A stretch of 51,553 nucleotides of DNA from positions 1 through 51,553 of the forward strand of contig JAHBMJ010000291.1 in assembly GCA_018398765.1 (NCBI GenBank), written 5' to 3'. The notes under the pieces were generated by a model. That model worked only from the letters and a program-made list of their open reading frames with translations. It was not told where the DNA came from and made no database searches. A program made the position numbers and the translations under genes. Shown piece after piece: positions 1 through 12,517 of the stretch; within the stretch, counting starts at the first letter, position 1; each line of letters starts with the position of its first letter. The stretch is from Chromera velia (taxonomy: Eukaryota; Sar; Chromeraceae).

Positions 1-67
1 CCCCCCCCCCCCCCCCCCCCACACACACACAAACACACAGAGAGAGACAGAGAGAGAAGGAAAGAAC

Positions 68-113
<46 letters not shown>

Positions 114-115
114 CC
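1..115. repeat. poly-C, (CA)n and (GA)n microsatellite at the left edge
   Basis: The window opens with 20 C residues, then a short CA tract and a GA-rich tract up to about position 110. It lies downstream of the first minus-strand exon, probably in its first intron. The long homopolymer may also mark an assembly edge. Confidence 0.85.
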
Positions 116-486
116 ATTCATTTACGAATTAGCTGCTTCTGTCCTTCTCTCCCGTCTTCTTTCTTTCGTTCCTTCCTTTCTCCCTCGCCTTTTCCCCCTC
201 CAGCCTGCCTGCCTGCATGCCTGAACTCCTCTTAAGTTGTACCATAGCACTCACAGATGAACAGACGGAAGAGGCGCACTCACAGAGAGCATGCACGCTT
301 CGTTGCACATACACACACCCGCACAGGTTGAGGGTAAGGAGAGTCGACGTTCGAAGTGCGGTCCCGTCTGAGTGAAAAGAGAGCAAGTTCTGCAGTCAAG
401 AAATCTAGAACGTCTTTTCTCTAACCAGAAAAGCCATCCAACCCCGCCTCTCTCTTCCCCCCTCCCCTCTCTCTCTGAATTCGGAC

Positions 487-1434
487 CTGAAACGGAGGTC
501 TCAGATTTCGAGCGATGATGAAGAGGAAGAGGTCGAGGAAGATGACAATCGAGTGGACTAAGTACTGGATGTTCACGCACGTCGTCAGAAGCCGTGCGAT
601 CAACAGGACCACATTGAAGAACATCAACACCGCAATCAGCCAAGGCCGTCTCTTTGCCTCTTTGAATTCAAACCTCTCCATAATTCTTTTTACCGCAAAA
701 TAATGGGCAGCAAAATGACTCATACCGGACCCGAATCTCCTCAGTTGGGAGCTCAGGCGACTGATGCCCGAATCCAGCCGTCCAATCTCAGGCGACTGCG
801 ATCTCTTCACACCCCCACCGCCCCCCTCCGCCACGCTCGTAGTGGAAGATCTCTGCTCCCCCGGGTCAAAGGGAGGCAGACCGTCCAGAGGGGCCACACG
901 ACGAGGCAGCACGGCATCCATCTCCACTGCGGCTACAGGTCTGTGGGCAAGGAATGCAGCTGCTATCGTCAAACCCTCTCCCGGTACTTCTGGCAGGATC
1001 TCCCTTCCTAATTGATCCGCCTCTGACTCTGCACGCATAAATCCATCCGAGGGTGCCGGTTCCTGATTGGTCTCTCGGTCCCTCGAGCTGGAGGCCGGCA
1101 CATCCTCAGGGGCAGTAACAGCAAATACCCCCCCACACTCCAGGTCCTCCGGGGGTTCTCTTCCATCTACGTTGGGGGGTAGAGCATCTCTTTCTCTCGT
1201 GTCGGGTATGTGTCCAACCTGTGGCTCCACTGGAACATGATCGTCTCCTGATACTGCCTGTGGCGGCGGGACTGCTTCTGAGGGCTCCCCAGATGATTGG
1301 GACACTTCCGGCTTAGGACTCTGGTCACTGGAAAGAGCTCCGTCAGTTTCGAAAGCCCTCTCTGAGCGTGACCCGTCTCTTTCCATCCGTATGCAACACA
1401 AATCGGAGACTGGTCGCAACAAAACAAATGTCAA
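487..1434 (-). CDS. Two-pass membrane protein, 5' exon (gene continues past the left edge)
   Basis: I do not recognise the family. The exon encodes a hydrophilic, Pro/Glu/Ser-rich, probably disordered N-terminal region of about 240 residues with a Gly run (GGGGG), then a basic stretch (KEAKRRPW), then two hydrophobic segments: one around LIAVLMFFNVVLLIARLL and one around YLVHSIVIFLDLFLFIIA. This suggests a membrane protein with a long soluble head. The reading frame is open from 1434; an alternative start lies at 1386 (MERDGS). A donor matching CAG|GTCCGA sits right after the second hydrophobic segment, so the exon should end at 487 and continue left, where only microsatellite is seen before the window ends. 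It diverges from the ankyrin gene with about 435 bp between starts. The protein is therefore partial and its function unknown. Confidence 0.55.
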
Positions 1435-1869
1435 TGAAACACCGTGACTCAGTTTGTCAGAGACTTCTAGGGTCCATGTGAGGCTGCTTTGTTCTATGGC
1501 TCTGTATGATTCACTATGATTTCGTCACTGTATGAAGCTGCCGGGCAAAGTTTGAGGTTTGTATAGTTTGTGACGGCGGTATGACCGCGGTAGTGACGTT
1601 GCATGCACTCACTCAGAGATTGTTCGGCCGCGCAGACTATATGACGGCATGGACCATGCATGCATGTCAAAGATGCCTGCGCAAATTTGGAGGAGATATG
1701 CATAGAGGAGATGCATATAGTCTCGGCAAGGTTTGCTCTTCCAGCAAGACGAGTCTTCTCTTAATCAATGCTCGTGTTTGATACATTTGGGTGCTAAAAT
1801 CTTGCGAACCCAGTGAGTCAGTGATTGTTACGCGAATTGAGCAGCATTCTTGAGTCTGACGACAGTTCA
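1435..1869. promoter_or_regulatory. Shared upstream region between the divergent membrane-protein and ankyrin genes
   Basis: About 435 bp separate two divergently oriented start codons. No clear TATA box is visible; the stretch has several ATGCAT-type words (1670-1730). It is assigned as a promoter region by position only. Confidence 0.3.
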
Positions 1870-3262
1870 ATGAGCCTCACACACCGCCTTCGTAAGAGCG
1901 CCGTCTCTCTCGAGACCCTCGCCGGTGCGCTGCACAAGGTTCGCCAAAGAAGGTCCCATCTTGAATAGTTCTATCAGATCTCTACAATTCTGTGTCGATG
2001 CGTGCTTCCCTTTGCTGTATCGAAGTGCTCAAGGGCGGTTTGACCTCGTGAGAATTTGTGAGCTTGTGATTCGGAACATTGACGAACCTGTTTCTGTCTC
2101 TGTCTTTCCCCTCCCTGCAGAAAATTGACATCCTTGAAAAGGTGTGGACTGCGGAACCAGATGACTCAGACAAAGCCGATGGCCCCGCTGCCACCAGCTC
2201 GGATGCTGCTGGCCCTCGTGCAGCCGCCTCTGCTGCTGCTGCTGTCGCTGCCTCTGGTCCAGGACCTTCCGCTCCCTCTCGAGATGTGCGAGCGAAACAG
2301 GTTCGTCTTCCTTTTTTCTTCTTCACGCTTTCTTTTTTCTCTTACAATTTCTCTTCTCCCTTTACCTAGTCAACTATGCTCGATTCTGCTCTCTGTCCCC
2401 GTTCCGTATCAATGAATGGTATCCTGGCGGGCCTCTTTCCCCTCCCCTCTCTCTCTGTCACGGCACGAGATAGTTCGCCTTCACTCTCTGCCTCGAACGA
2501 AGCTCCTGAATCATTCTGCCTTCAAGATCTCTCCTCCGCGCCTGCTCCCCGTACCTTCGCAGAGTTCCCAGAAACTGGAGCTCATGAGAAGGGAAAGAGA
2601 TTCCGCGGCGCTCAACGATTTGGAGAACCTTGTTGGAGAGACCAGAGAGAAAGCACAGAAGGTGGGTCGCTCAGTCTGTAGAGGCAAAAAGGTGCATCAT
2701 GCACACACCCCATTCGACAGACGCAAAGACACAGACATCTGCACATAGACAAAACACAAAAGACATATGAAACACAGTGCCTCAATTTGAGTGCAATCGC
2801 TGAAAGAAGTGCTGCTGGGGCCACCACACCTTGATTGCATGACTGCTAGTTCAGAAGAATCAAACCCAGCGAACAGGAATTACCTCCAATGATTGTTTCT
2901 GTACGCCTCCTGCCTGCCTGCGTTCAGATCCTGGATCAACTTTTGAGTCGTCACTTCAAGATGGATCTCTCAAGGGTGGGTCCCGCTGTACGCGTCCTCT
3001 AGCTTTTTTTTTCGTGCCTCTTCTTTCGTTTCGGCTCGGCATTTCTCAAATTTCCCCTCCCTTTCTTTTCTCCAGCTTGTCTTCCTCTCTGCTTTTCTAC
3101 GAATGTCAGCGAGGAGAGAGAGAAGAGAGAGAGAGAGTGTGTTTTTGTGTATATGAGGGCGCGTGCATGCATTGTGTGTGGATGAATGTATCAAATTGTC
3201 GCAGCTTTTCTGTATCGACGTCAGCAACACGCTCCGGTCCTTTCGATCGGTAAGTCGGTTGG

Positions 3263-3341
<79 letters not shown>

Positions 3342-6300
3342 TGTGTTGACAGCTGGTAATTCGCTGTAGCCTTACCGAGGCCTTTTTACCTTTTTTTTCC
3401 TTTCTGTCGATCTGCATTTTTTTTTTTAGGGGCACTGATTGGCCTTCGCCGCTTCATTTTCGAGGGAAACTGGCAGCCGCAGCTCGATGAGACGTTCGTT
3501 CTGTATCATGTGTTGTCTTTGAAGTCTTGATTTGGAAAGAAGCCGAAGGAGGCGAAAGACGATCAGGCAATGGATGCGTCTATCGGTGCTCGTATCCTTG
3601 AAACCAGAAAGTGCGGTGCAAAAGAAATGTCGCTCTCCACCTCTCCTCTCTCTTTGTCTCCCTCTCTCTGTGCCTGTCTTTTGCCCCTTTCTCTCTGTCT
3701 CTGCCTCTTTCTCTCTGTCACTCTGTTTGTCTCTCTCTGTCTCTGCCTCTTTCTGTCTCCGTACCTCTGTCGCTGGCTCTCAGGTAAGCGCAGCTGCCCT
3801 CGTTCTGGCTCTTCGAAATGTGTCCCCAGAAGACTTTGGGACCCTGATGAAAGTGGGGGCAGACCTAGAGGAGAAGGTGGTCAGTCAGTGAATCAGCTGT
3901 TCGCCCAGTTGTTGTCTCTTTTTCTTTTTTCTTTTTCCCTCACAGACAAAAAGGTGCATGCATCCATTAGACACAAAAAAACTAAGGAAAGGCCTTACTG
4001 GAGAATCGTACTGTGAAGTGAATGGAGAATGGAGAGAGAAGTCGAAACGCTGGGGAAAGGGAAACCAGAAGTGCGTGGGTTTTAGACTAGACGCCTTCAT
4101 TCATTAGCTCTATCGTTTTCATCTCTCTCTTTTGACTTCTTTCAACACTCCATCGCTACATTTAGCTCATGAATCAAGGCCACTCACTGAATGGATTGGT
4201 CCTGATGGCAGCACGGGAAGACGGTGTTGATGCACGGGTGCGAGATTGGGCGTTTGGAGAGGGTCGAAGCCATAGTCGACGATGGAGCCGACGTGAATGC
4301 ACAAATTGAGGTGCGTGGATGGGGGGCAAGCAGGGGACTAGGGAAGAAAACGGAGCAACTCTCTGTTCTGCTTTTCCTTCGTTCTGCTTGCATGCTTCTT
4401 TTTCTCTCAGTTTTTGCCGACAGGATGGCTTCTCTCCCGCTTGTGTGTCTTGTATGGTTTGTGACTCTCTTTCTCTGTCTGTCTGTGTGTGTGTGTATGT
4501 ATGTCTTTCTCCGCCCGTCAGCTTAATTGCCTATTTTCTCACCCACCTGCAGGCATCCGGAGATACCCCCTCTTGATTGCATGCTCAAAGAAGAGGTGGA
4601 ATACGGCGACTTATCTTGTCACACAGGGGGCAAACGTGGAGGCCATGCACAACGTGGGTCTGCACGGGGAGGGAAGAGCTAGAGAAGGCTGTCTGTCCTG
4701 ATTCGGTCTTCTGTCATTTCGTCTGTCTGTCCCCCCGCCCTTGTGTGTGTGTGTGTGTGCGCGCGCGCGAAATCATTGAGTGCGCAAGTCAGAAGCGGTG
4801 CCCTAGATTGTTTTGCGCTCGAAGCCACTGACAGAACTCCAAATATTGACTTGCATTCGTTTATTTTTCGGTAATCCCGTTCTTTCTTCTTCTTGCGTGA
4901 TGGCATGCAGGTGAGGAAAGAGACCCCTCTCTTCCTTGTTTGCAAGTGGGCTGGAGAACTCGATGAGAAAGAGCGAGAGAAAACCGAGGGAGGAACCGCA
5001 GAAGAGTCCACAGAACGAAGGGGGTCCCGAGACCGGCAGCTGCAGCACAACGGTGGGGGGGCCGGGGGTCAAGTGGAAATGATCGGCGGCGCCGACAATG
5101 CACTCGACCGGCACTTGGATGAGCTTAGTGCGAGACTTCTGGCCGAAGCCGTGCCGTCTCTTTTCAGTTTCCCTGTGATTCCTCGTGACCCACCGAGACC
5201 GAATCCTGACGCGGAAGAATTGATTTCTTACTATTCCGATATCGATGCCTGTTCTGACTCCGACAGGGAAATTCAATACGAGAGAGACGCAGACGGGGAC
5301 CCGGTAGTACCTGTGTACAATGTCAAGGTAGACAACGGAGACGGAGGGGAGGAGGCACTGCGGCTGGTCGAGGCACTGATCGATGGGGGTGCAGAACTTC
5401 ATTATTACACGGTGGGTCCATAGGTGTGGTCGTTTCACTGTACATCCTCATGAGTCAGTGAGGCGGTAATTAAAAAAAAGACAAGAAAATGCAGTCGCGG
5501 GTATGTATTTGATTCCGTCGCCGCGCATGAAAAAACAAAAAATCTCTTCTGATTCCACAAGTTTTCCTGCCAATGCGTTCACTCGCTCCCTGGCTTAAGT
5601 ATTGATCCTGTCCGATACTTTGCTTCTTTTTTTTCTTGCGTGATTGCAAATGTGCATCGGAAGAGAGGCAGAGAGGCGCATCATGCACGACAAAAGAGAA
5701 TGAAATGAAAAGAGAGACTGAAGGCTGGGTATAGAGACACAGACAGTTCATCTCAAAGGAAAGAAACACCCCTAAAGGAAGAGTCGCTTCTGATGATCTC
5801 ACTCCATGTTTGTTTGCGGTCCATCTGAGAGCGTCCCATTGAGCGGACTGACTGTAAACCCTGTATAGATACAACTCCTGTCTCTGTCCAAAATTGAAAC
5901 CACTTTTCGTCCCTCTTCCTTCCGTTGTTCTCTCCTCGCTGGGCTGCAGCTGGCCATTGCCTGTGAAGAGCAGAACTGGAAGATTGCGAAGATTCTTTTG
6001 CGAAAGGGAGTGCCTGTGAATAAGCCCGAAGAGCACAGTGAAGTCGGTCGAAGATGTCATTGCCTCTCTCTCTTGTAACTTGCTTTTCTGGACTGGGTGT
6101 CCTTCTCTCTCTGTCTCTCTCTGTTTCTGTCTGTCTGTCTCTTTCTCTCTCTGTTCCCCCCTTCCTCACTCCCTCCTTCCTGTGAGTGTGTGCGTGTGTG
6201 GGAGAGCGGGCGCGAGCGTGCGTAAATTCAGTAGATGAAAACAAAAACGGGTCTCTAAGTGCTTGTGTTGAAATTGAAGCAACATTTCTCTTCAACGCGC

Positions 6301-6810
6301 ACTTTCTCTTCATCGGGTTTCCTTGCGTCTGCAGTATTTCTCGTCTACTGTTCCTCCATGGCTCCGCTCTCTTTTGCCTCTCTGCCGGGCGTTGATGGAC
6401 TGATTGATTCGTTGATGGACTGATTGATTCATTGATTGATTGATCAGCACTCCTTTTCCTTTCCCGCCTCTCTGTCTGCCTTTGTTGCACTCACTCCTCC
6501 ATGCGCAGAATCATCCGTTGGGGTGGGAGGGCACGGTACCGTTGGCGAGCGCCTTCCGAGCACGGGAGTGGGATGTGGCACGTGATCTTCTCGAGAAAGG
6601 GGCAGACGTGAACGCTTTGGAGGTGAGTGGGTGGGTCAGTGGGTAGAGTTGCTCGTTTCCTTCCTCCTCTTCAATGTCGTTCCTCGTTGTCTCACTCATT
6701 CATTTTTCAATTTACCTTTTTTTGCTGCTCTCTTTTTTCTTTTCCTCTCTCGCTTTCTTTGAAATTCTCATTTAATTTACAGACACACACACGCACACGC
6801 ACGCACACAT

Positions 6811-6846
<36 letters not shown>

Positions 6847-7279
6847 ACGCACACATGCACACACACACATATATATACACACACGCACGCACACAAACAT
6901 ACGCATCGTCTTCTTCAAAAGGAAAGTTCGGGGACCCTTTTTTCAGTTCTGTTTGTGATCATCCTCTCCTCTGTGCGATTGATTGCAGGGTGGAGGCATA
7001 AGCCCTCTTTTGTCGCTCTTCGTGAGGCGCCACGGAGGCAAAGAAGACGATGATGCCGAAGAAGAGGAAAGAGTCGTGACTTTCATCGAGACGCTTGTGG
7101 AGAAGGGGGCAGATGTTGACGCACAATCAGTCAGTCTCCAAATCCTTTTGTTCTCTTGCTGTCACTGTCTGTCAGTATGTAGATCGGTCTGTCATTCTGC
7201 CAACGACAGAGAGGCCGACAGTCGGATCTCTGAGAAAATGTTTGCTGTCGCCTCCCGTTTTCGCCTGGGTTCGGGCGAT

Positions 7280-7319
<40 letters not shown>

Positions 7320-7693
7320 CGTGTCTGTGGAGTTTCATCACCTCACCTTCCTTGTTTGTGAGTATCTCTCGAACTTTTGGAATCTTGTCCCTCTCAGAGT
7401 GAGCGGGCTGTGAGCCATTTAGTGTTGCTCATGTCTTTGCCTATCTCCATTTTCTCTTTTTGACTTCGGGTCCGCTTCCCTGTTGTGCACATGCAGGCTC
7501 TGGGTGAGAGCGCGCTTCACACTGTCTGCTCCCGAGGCTACGCAAGAGCTTTGAAGGTCCTGCTTGAAAAGGGAGCAAATGTGCACCTGAAGGGCCCAAG
7601 CACCCTGGATCATTTGAACTTCAAAAATGTCAGGCCATCACTCAGTCAGCCAGGGGATGTTCTTTCTGCATGCGCGTCTGAATGGACCCCGAG

Positions 7694-7730
<37 letters not shown>

Positions 7731-10700
7731 CCCGCGCCCGCCCATTTGTGTGCTCGAATGTGTGTTTCTTTCTGCGCGTGTTTGCGTGGTTTTGTGCGTG
7801 TTTTTGTGCGTGTGTAAGACGTCGCCCACTTCTTGTTTCGTGTTTCCGAACGAAATTAATTCAAGTCTCTTTGTTTCGTCCAACTGTCGACATATGCAAG
7901 TCATCCCTTCATCAATTGTTCGATCGAGACGTCCGATCCTGTTTTCTCCCGCAATCTGATGAAGTGAAAACTTCCAGTCAACGACCAAACTCGATAAATG
8001 AGGAATGGGTGCAATGCAATACAAGAACCAACAATAGCCCAGTAGGTTCGTTCAACCGGACCCCTCTTGAGAGACTAGGGAAGCGTCCTTGCGTCAGTGT
8101 TTGGATTGTGGCTGTGATTCTGTCTTCCTTTGTCCCTCATAATATGTGCGAAGGATTGGTTCTCCTGACTTGTGTGCAGAGTGGCACTGCACTCCATTCG
8201 GCTGTGAAGAGCGGAAAGGCGAATGTGAGAGAGATGGTGCAGATCTTGATCGACCACAAAGCGAATGTCAACACGATAGACTCGGTCTGTGAGTGAGTGA
8301 GTGTGTGTGTGATCTTGTCAGGGAGTGACTGAGCGCACGGTCGGCTTCCGTAATTGTTCTGTTCACCATTTTGCTCTTCTCTGGTGAGTTGTGCTCTTTT
8401 CTGGTACGGTTTCATTTTTTCTCCTCTTTCTTGACCTCATCTTCCCCCCCCCCCCNCCCTCTCTCTCTCTGTCTGTCTGAATTGAATGAATGAATGAATG
8501 AATGAATGAGTCGATGCAGCCTCTGACGGCCGTTCCTGTTCTCCTGAGTGCTCTGTACGAACGTGAGATGGAGACGGTGGAACTTCTTTTGGCAAACGGA
8601 GCGAGAGTCAATGAGATCGTGGACGATGTCAGTCTGTCTGTCAATAGGTGTGAGAGTGAGACTGTGAGTAAGAAAAAAGAAAGAGGATTCTAAGACACGA
8701 TCTCGGTGGAATGAGGGACAGGGAAGAGGGAAGAAAAAGAGGGAGAAGAAAACAAAGAAGGAATTGAACGTTGACGGGAAAAATTAGACTGCATGAGAGA
8801 GGGAGAAGAGAGTGAGACTCCTCATTAGCTCTGCCACTTTCACCGACCCATCGTGCTTTTTTTTCGACCTTGTTTTTGTTTTTCTTTGTTTTCAAATGGA
8901 AGCTTCATTCTTTCGCTCTCTGGAGATCTTCTCTGAAGTTGAAAGAATCATTGGAATTGTGCTGCCGTCCGGCCGTCTTTCGGTCCGAGCTTCGATGAGA
9001 CTTGCATTCGCTCTCTCCGGGGCCTGGTTCCATTGCCCTGCTTGAACAAAGTTCTAATGAATTGACCGGAATGCAATTGAGAGACGACAGTCGGGTTGAA
9101 GTGGAGATATCAGAGCAGAGTCCCATTTGATGAATGTAAGTGTGAATGAATGCTGCAGAATGGTGCGACTGTTGTCCATAAGGCTTGCACAGCAGGTCGA
9201 AGGGACGCCATAGAATTTCTCGTGCAGAAGGGAGCAAGCCTTTCTTGGTGCGACAAGGTCAGGGCAGGCTTTGGAAGAGATGGAGAGTCGGTCATGGGTG
9301 CAGGTTTTGCTCTGTCGGTGTCCCCCTGGCTCGTCTGTGTTGACGATCGCGCGGAGAAGAAGTGAGAAATTAAAGTTTCAAAAGAGAAAGAGACGGGTCA
9401 ATATGAGTCGATGGCAAATCCAACTTTCCCACTGTCCCCTTCCTCCCTCTGTGTGCGTGTGTGTATGTGAGAGAGAGAGGGAGTCCCAGTCTTAAAAGGG
9501 TAGACATCCAATAGCCCTCTCTCATTTTTGAGAGACTCTCTGTCAATTGCAGAAAGGGAATTGTTGCCTTCACCTGGCGGTTTCGTCTGAGGAATTTGAA
9601 GTTGTCAAGTATCTTCTCTCCCTCATCGCTTCCGGCCAGAAGAGCGGTGCTGCGGTCGGGCTCAATAGAAAGAATGAGGTGAGTCTGCGTGCATGCCAGT
9701 TGTGCGTCGGTCCGTCCATCTGCAGAAACGGGATGGCGATCGTCAATTTCTTCTCTCTCATGTGTACTCGATCGATCCTTCCTTTCATATGATTGATTAT
9801 CTCTCCTGGCTTTGCACCCTTTGCTGCACCACTTCTTGTGGATGCATGCCCTCCTTTTGATGCTATATTTTCTTCCGCAATTGAATAAGCATTGATCTGA
9901 TGGATTTTTTTTCGACAACAGAAATTTTCAGTTAACATTGCACCCCAAATCCCCATAAGAACGCAGTCGTCAGCGAAGAGCCCTCTCAAGCAGCTGTATT
10001 TCTGTTGTCCACCAATTCTGCTGAATTTTTTCCTGTCCTCCCTTCCCTTCCTCCCCTCCCTGTGGTGGACTTGAATGCATCAATGAATGAATGAATGAAT
10101 GAATGAATCAATCAATCAATCGATAAATTAATGCATGAATGGATGAATGAAGGCTGAGGACACGGCCCTCCATGAGGCTGTGAGGACGAAGAATCTTCAG
10201 ATCACACGGACTCTCTTGGAGGCGGGAGCAGATCCCAACTCTCTTAGGCAGGCAGGCGCCTACTCATTCGTTTAGAATATGCAGATTGGGAAAATGGTTG
10301 TGGGTCTCTTTCGCACACTCTCTCTCGCCCTTCTGTGGAGTGGAGCGGGTGCCCTGTTTCGGTACACGAATCTTTCTCGTGTCCTTTTTAAGTTCGTATC
10401 GCGAAAGCTGACCCACACCTGTCCGTAACTCTGTAATCTCGCTTTCTCCGCCGCATTCAAATGCGTGAATGAGTGAGTGTAATGAATGGCTTGTTCTCCC
10501 TGCTTCTTACACATTCTCACCCTTTCCTCTTCTTCTCCCTCTTTCTCTCTCTGCTTGCATTCATACTCTTGCTTCCTTGCAGGCACTGAAATTTACCCCT
10601 CTCCACATTGCAATCCGCATGGATGACTCTGGCCTGATCGCCTCCCTCCTCTCGCATGGGGCTGACATCAGGATGCGAACAAAAGTCCGTTCCTCTGCCT

Positions 10701-11055
10701 CTTCGCGATGTGTGACGTCTATCCACGTTCATTCAAATGTCTCCATCCTTTTTTGACTTCCTCCCTTGTTGCTTCGTGCGTTGGTTTGTTGGTGAATTGG
10801 TGTCCAGTTGAATCTCGACGTCCGTTGTTCTTTGCCTCCTCCTCCTCCTCTACCCGAAAGTCTTTCTTCTTAAGTGGATTTGAGGCAAGACTTACTTGCG
10901 AAGGAAGGAAGAATATCTCGATGCATTATTGTGAGTTTTTGTCTGAAGAGTTCGGGACACCTTGATTCTCTCTTTTTTGTCTTTCTCTCTTTTATCTCTG
11001 GATTCATCGACCTTCCATCGACAGTAGAGGGTGGGGGGGGAGTGAGTCAACGCTT

Positions 11056-11099
<44 letters not shown>

Positions 11100-11298
11100 T
11101 GTGTGTGTGTGTGTGAGTGTGTGTGTGTGAGTGTGTGTGTGTGTGTGAGTGTGAGTGTGTGTGTGTGTGTGAGTGTGTGTGTGAGTGTGAGTGTGTGTGT
11201 GCGTTTATGTGTGTGTGTGCGTTTATGTGTGTGTGTGAGTGTGTGCGTTTATGTGTGTGTGTGAGTGTGTGTGTGTGAGTGTGTGTGAGTGTGTGTGT

Positions 11299-11346
<48 letters not shown>

Positions 11347-11526
11347 CGAGTGAGAGCCGGTTGACTTCAGCAATCCAAAGACACGCACGAATTCATGCAT
11401 TCATGGAACAAAATAGCCGATGATGACCATCATACATGTATGCAGGCAAACCAGACCGCCATTGACCTAGCGCGTTCACCCGAGGTGAAACTTCTTCTGG
11501 AAGAAAGAGAGCAGAGTCTAGATTAA
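1870..11526 (+). CDS. Multi-exon ankyrin-repeat protein, about one repeat per exon
   Basis: Exons read from GT-AG borders: 1870-1938, 2121-2300, 2563-2661, 2928-2975, 3205-3249, an uncertain exon about 3430-3610, 3784-3876, 4212-4310, 4553-4653, 4911-5411, 5950-6042, 6509-6622, 6989-7129, 7497-7628, 8180-8284, 8520-8627, 9159-9257, 9553-9678, 10153-10251 (or 10269), 10583-10684 and 11446-11526 (TAA). All securely placed introns are phase 0. From exon 7 on each exon carries about one ankyrin repeat (for example [20 protein letters not shown] followed by [24 protein letters not shown] then SHGADI), about 15 in all, in a protein of roughly 850 residues. The N-terminal 150-200 residues are not ankyrin: a 60-residue Ala/Pro-rich exon and a charged helical stretch ([10 protein letters not shown]). 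Exon 10 carries a ~120-residue acidic insert. No signal peptide or membrane segment is seen, so a cytosolic or nuclear scaffold is likely; partners are unknown. Defects: a probable missing base at 4566-4570 and a TGA at 3528. The exon at 10153 may use a GC donor (CAG|GCAGGC) or GT at 10270. Confidence 0.8.
3267..3342. repeat. (CT)n-(TG)n microsatellite in an ankyrin-gene intron
   Basis: A pure CT tract is followed by a TG tract in the intron after the exon ending at 3249. Confidence 0.9.
6781..6895. repeat. (CA)n microsatellite in an ankyrin-gene intron
   Basis: A CA-rich tract with scattered CG and TA steps lies in the intron between the exons ending at 6622 and starting at 6989. Confidence 0.9.
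7282..7745. repeat. (TG)n, then (CT)n-(CG)n simple repeats in two introns
   Basis: A TG tract spans 7282-7318, and a CT tract running into alternating CG spans about 7698-7735. Exon 7497-7628 lies between them. The CG run can form Z-DNA in principle. Confidence 0.75.
11057..11346. repeat. (CT)n-(TG)n long compound microsatellite in the last ankyrin intron
   Basis: About 290 bp of CT then TG, with periodic GA interruptions and a recurring GCGTTTATG word, just upstream of the terminal coding exon. Its length polymorphism could affect splicing of the last intron. Confidence 0.9.
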
Positions 11527-12040
11527 GAAAGCGCTTGTCTCGAAATTGGATTCCTCAGCAGCCAATCAAACCAGAAATTGAGATTATTGCTGGGACTATT
11601 GAGTGGCAGGTGCATCGCCAGCATATTTTTAATACATAGCTCGGTTACCCATATGTTTCAGAGGCACCTTGATAGTCTGAATTCCTAGCAGCGTTGCCCT
11701 AAATCAATTCTGCCAGTGGCGCATACCTCTGATGTGATGCATCATATAAGTAAGCACTGCTCTAGGCCTAGCTCCTAGCCTAGCTCTAGGCACGGCGCCT
11801 GGGGTGATAACTTTTGAAGGCACTGCTAGTCTGAACTAGAGTTTAAGTTTTTAACCAAACTTTTCCGGAAACTTTTATTCTTTTAAACCGACAACTTTGA
11901 AGAAGCACATCATATATGTTCCAAAAATTGTTAAATTAAAAAATTATTTAATGACATTTATACAGATAAGTGATAAGTGATTTAGTAGTGCATACCGTAA
12001 AGTACTGTAGAGCACTGTCGCCGTTTTGTCTTTTATTTAT

Positions 12041-12079
<39 letters not shown>

Positions 12080-12105
12080 TATTCTATCTTCTAGTAGTGA
12101 GTTCT
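11527..12105. other. Intergenic TA-rich region with (TA)n at 12047-12076
   Basis: No gene is recognised. The stretch is AT-rich with many CTAG and CCTAGG words (11762-11795) and a TA dinucleotide run before the adjacent LTR element. Confidence 0.6.
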
Positions 12106-12517
12106 TGACGAAGTACGAGATTTAGCTATGTGCAGCGTTGGGTGACGACACTGACGAGAGTTCTCAAATCAGCCCCTGCTGTCGGTTTATTCTACTTCTC
12201 GTACATTGCCTCCTTTCCTACTAGTCAGAAGGAGTACCAAACGACGGTCTGTCCACTTTCTGCTCCATCTACGTCCAGAAAAGACATCTGCCGGTCGATC
12301 GATCTGTACCGTCAAACGATACATACATGCCGATGATGCAACTGATTCTCTCTATCGGTGAAATAGAGCAATTAACTCAGCCATATCGATAAATCGACGC
12401 GTGCGCTCACACTTGCGCGCGCTGCCTTTGCGAGCCACCCCAATTTCTCCAACTTTTTGCGCTCCGGCCAAGCTATCTCTTCGGCGGTCTCACAGACAAG
12501 CCCTTAAGACTTCATCA
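12106..12517 (-). repeat. LTR (left copy, 3' LTR in element sense)
   Basis: 412 bp. It differs from the right copy by 11 transitions, one transversion and a 9-bp insertion near 12147. Termini are TGACGAAG and CTTCATCA. Confidence 0.85.

Noticed and set aside
3570-3640. Short alternative ankyrin exon starting GATCAG|GCAATGGAT
   Set aside because: It would leave phase 2 against a phase-0 neighbour; kept only as part of the uncertain exon 3430-3610.
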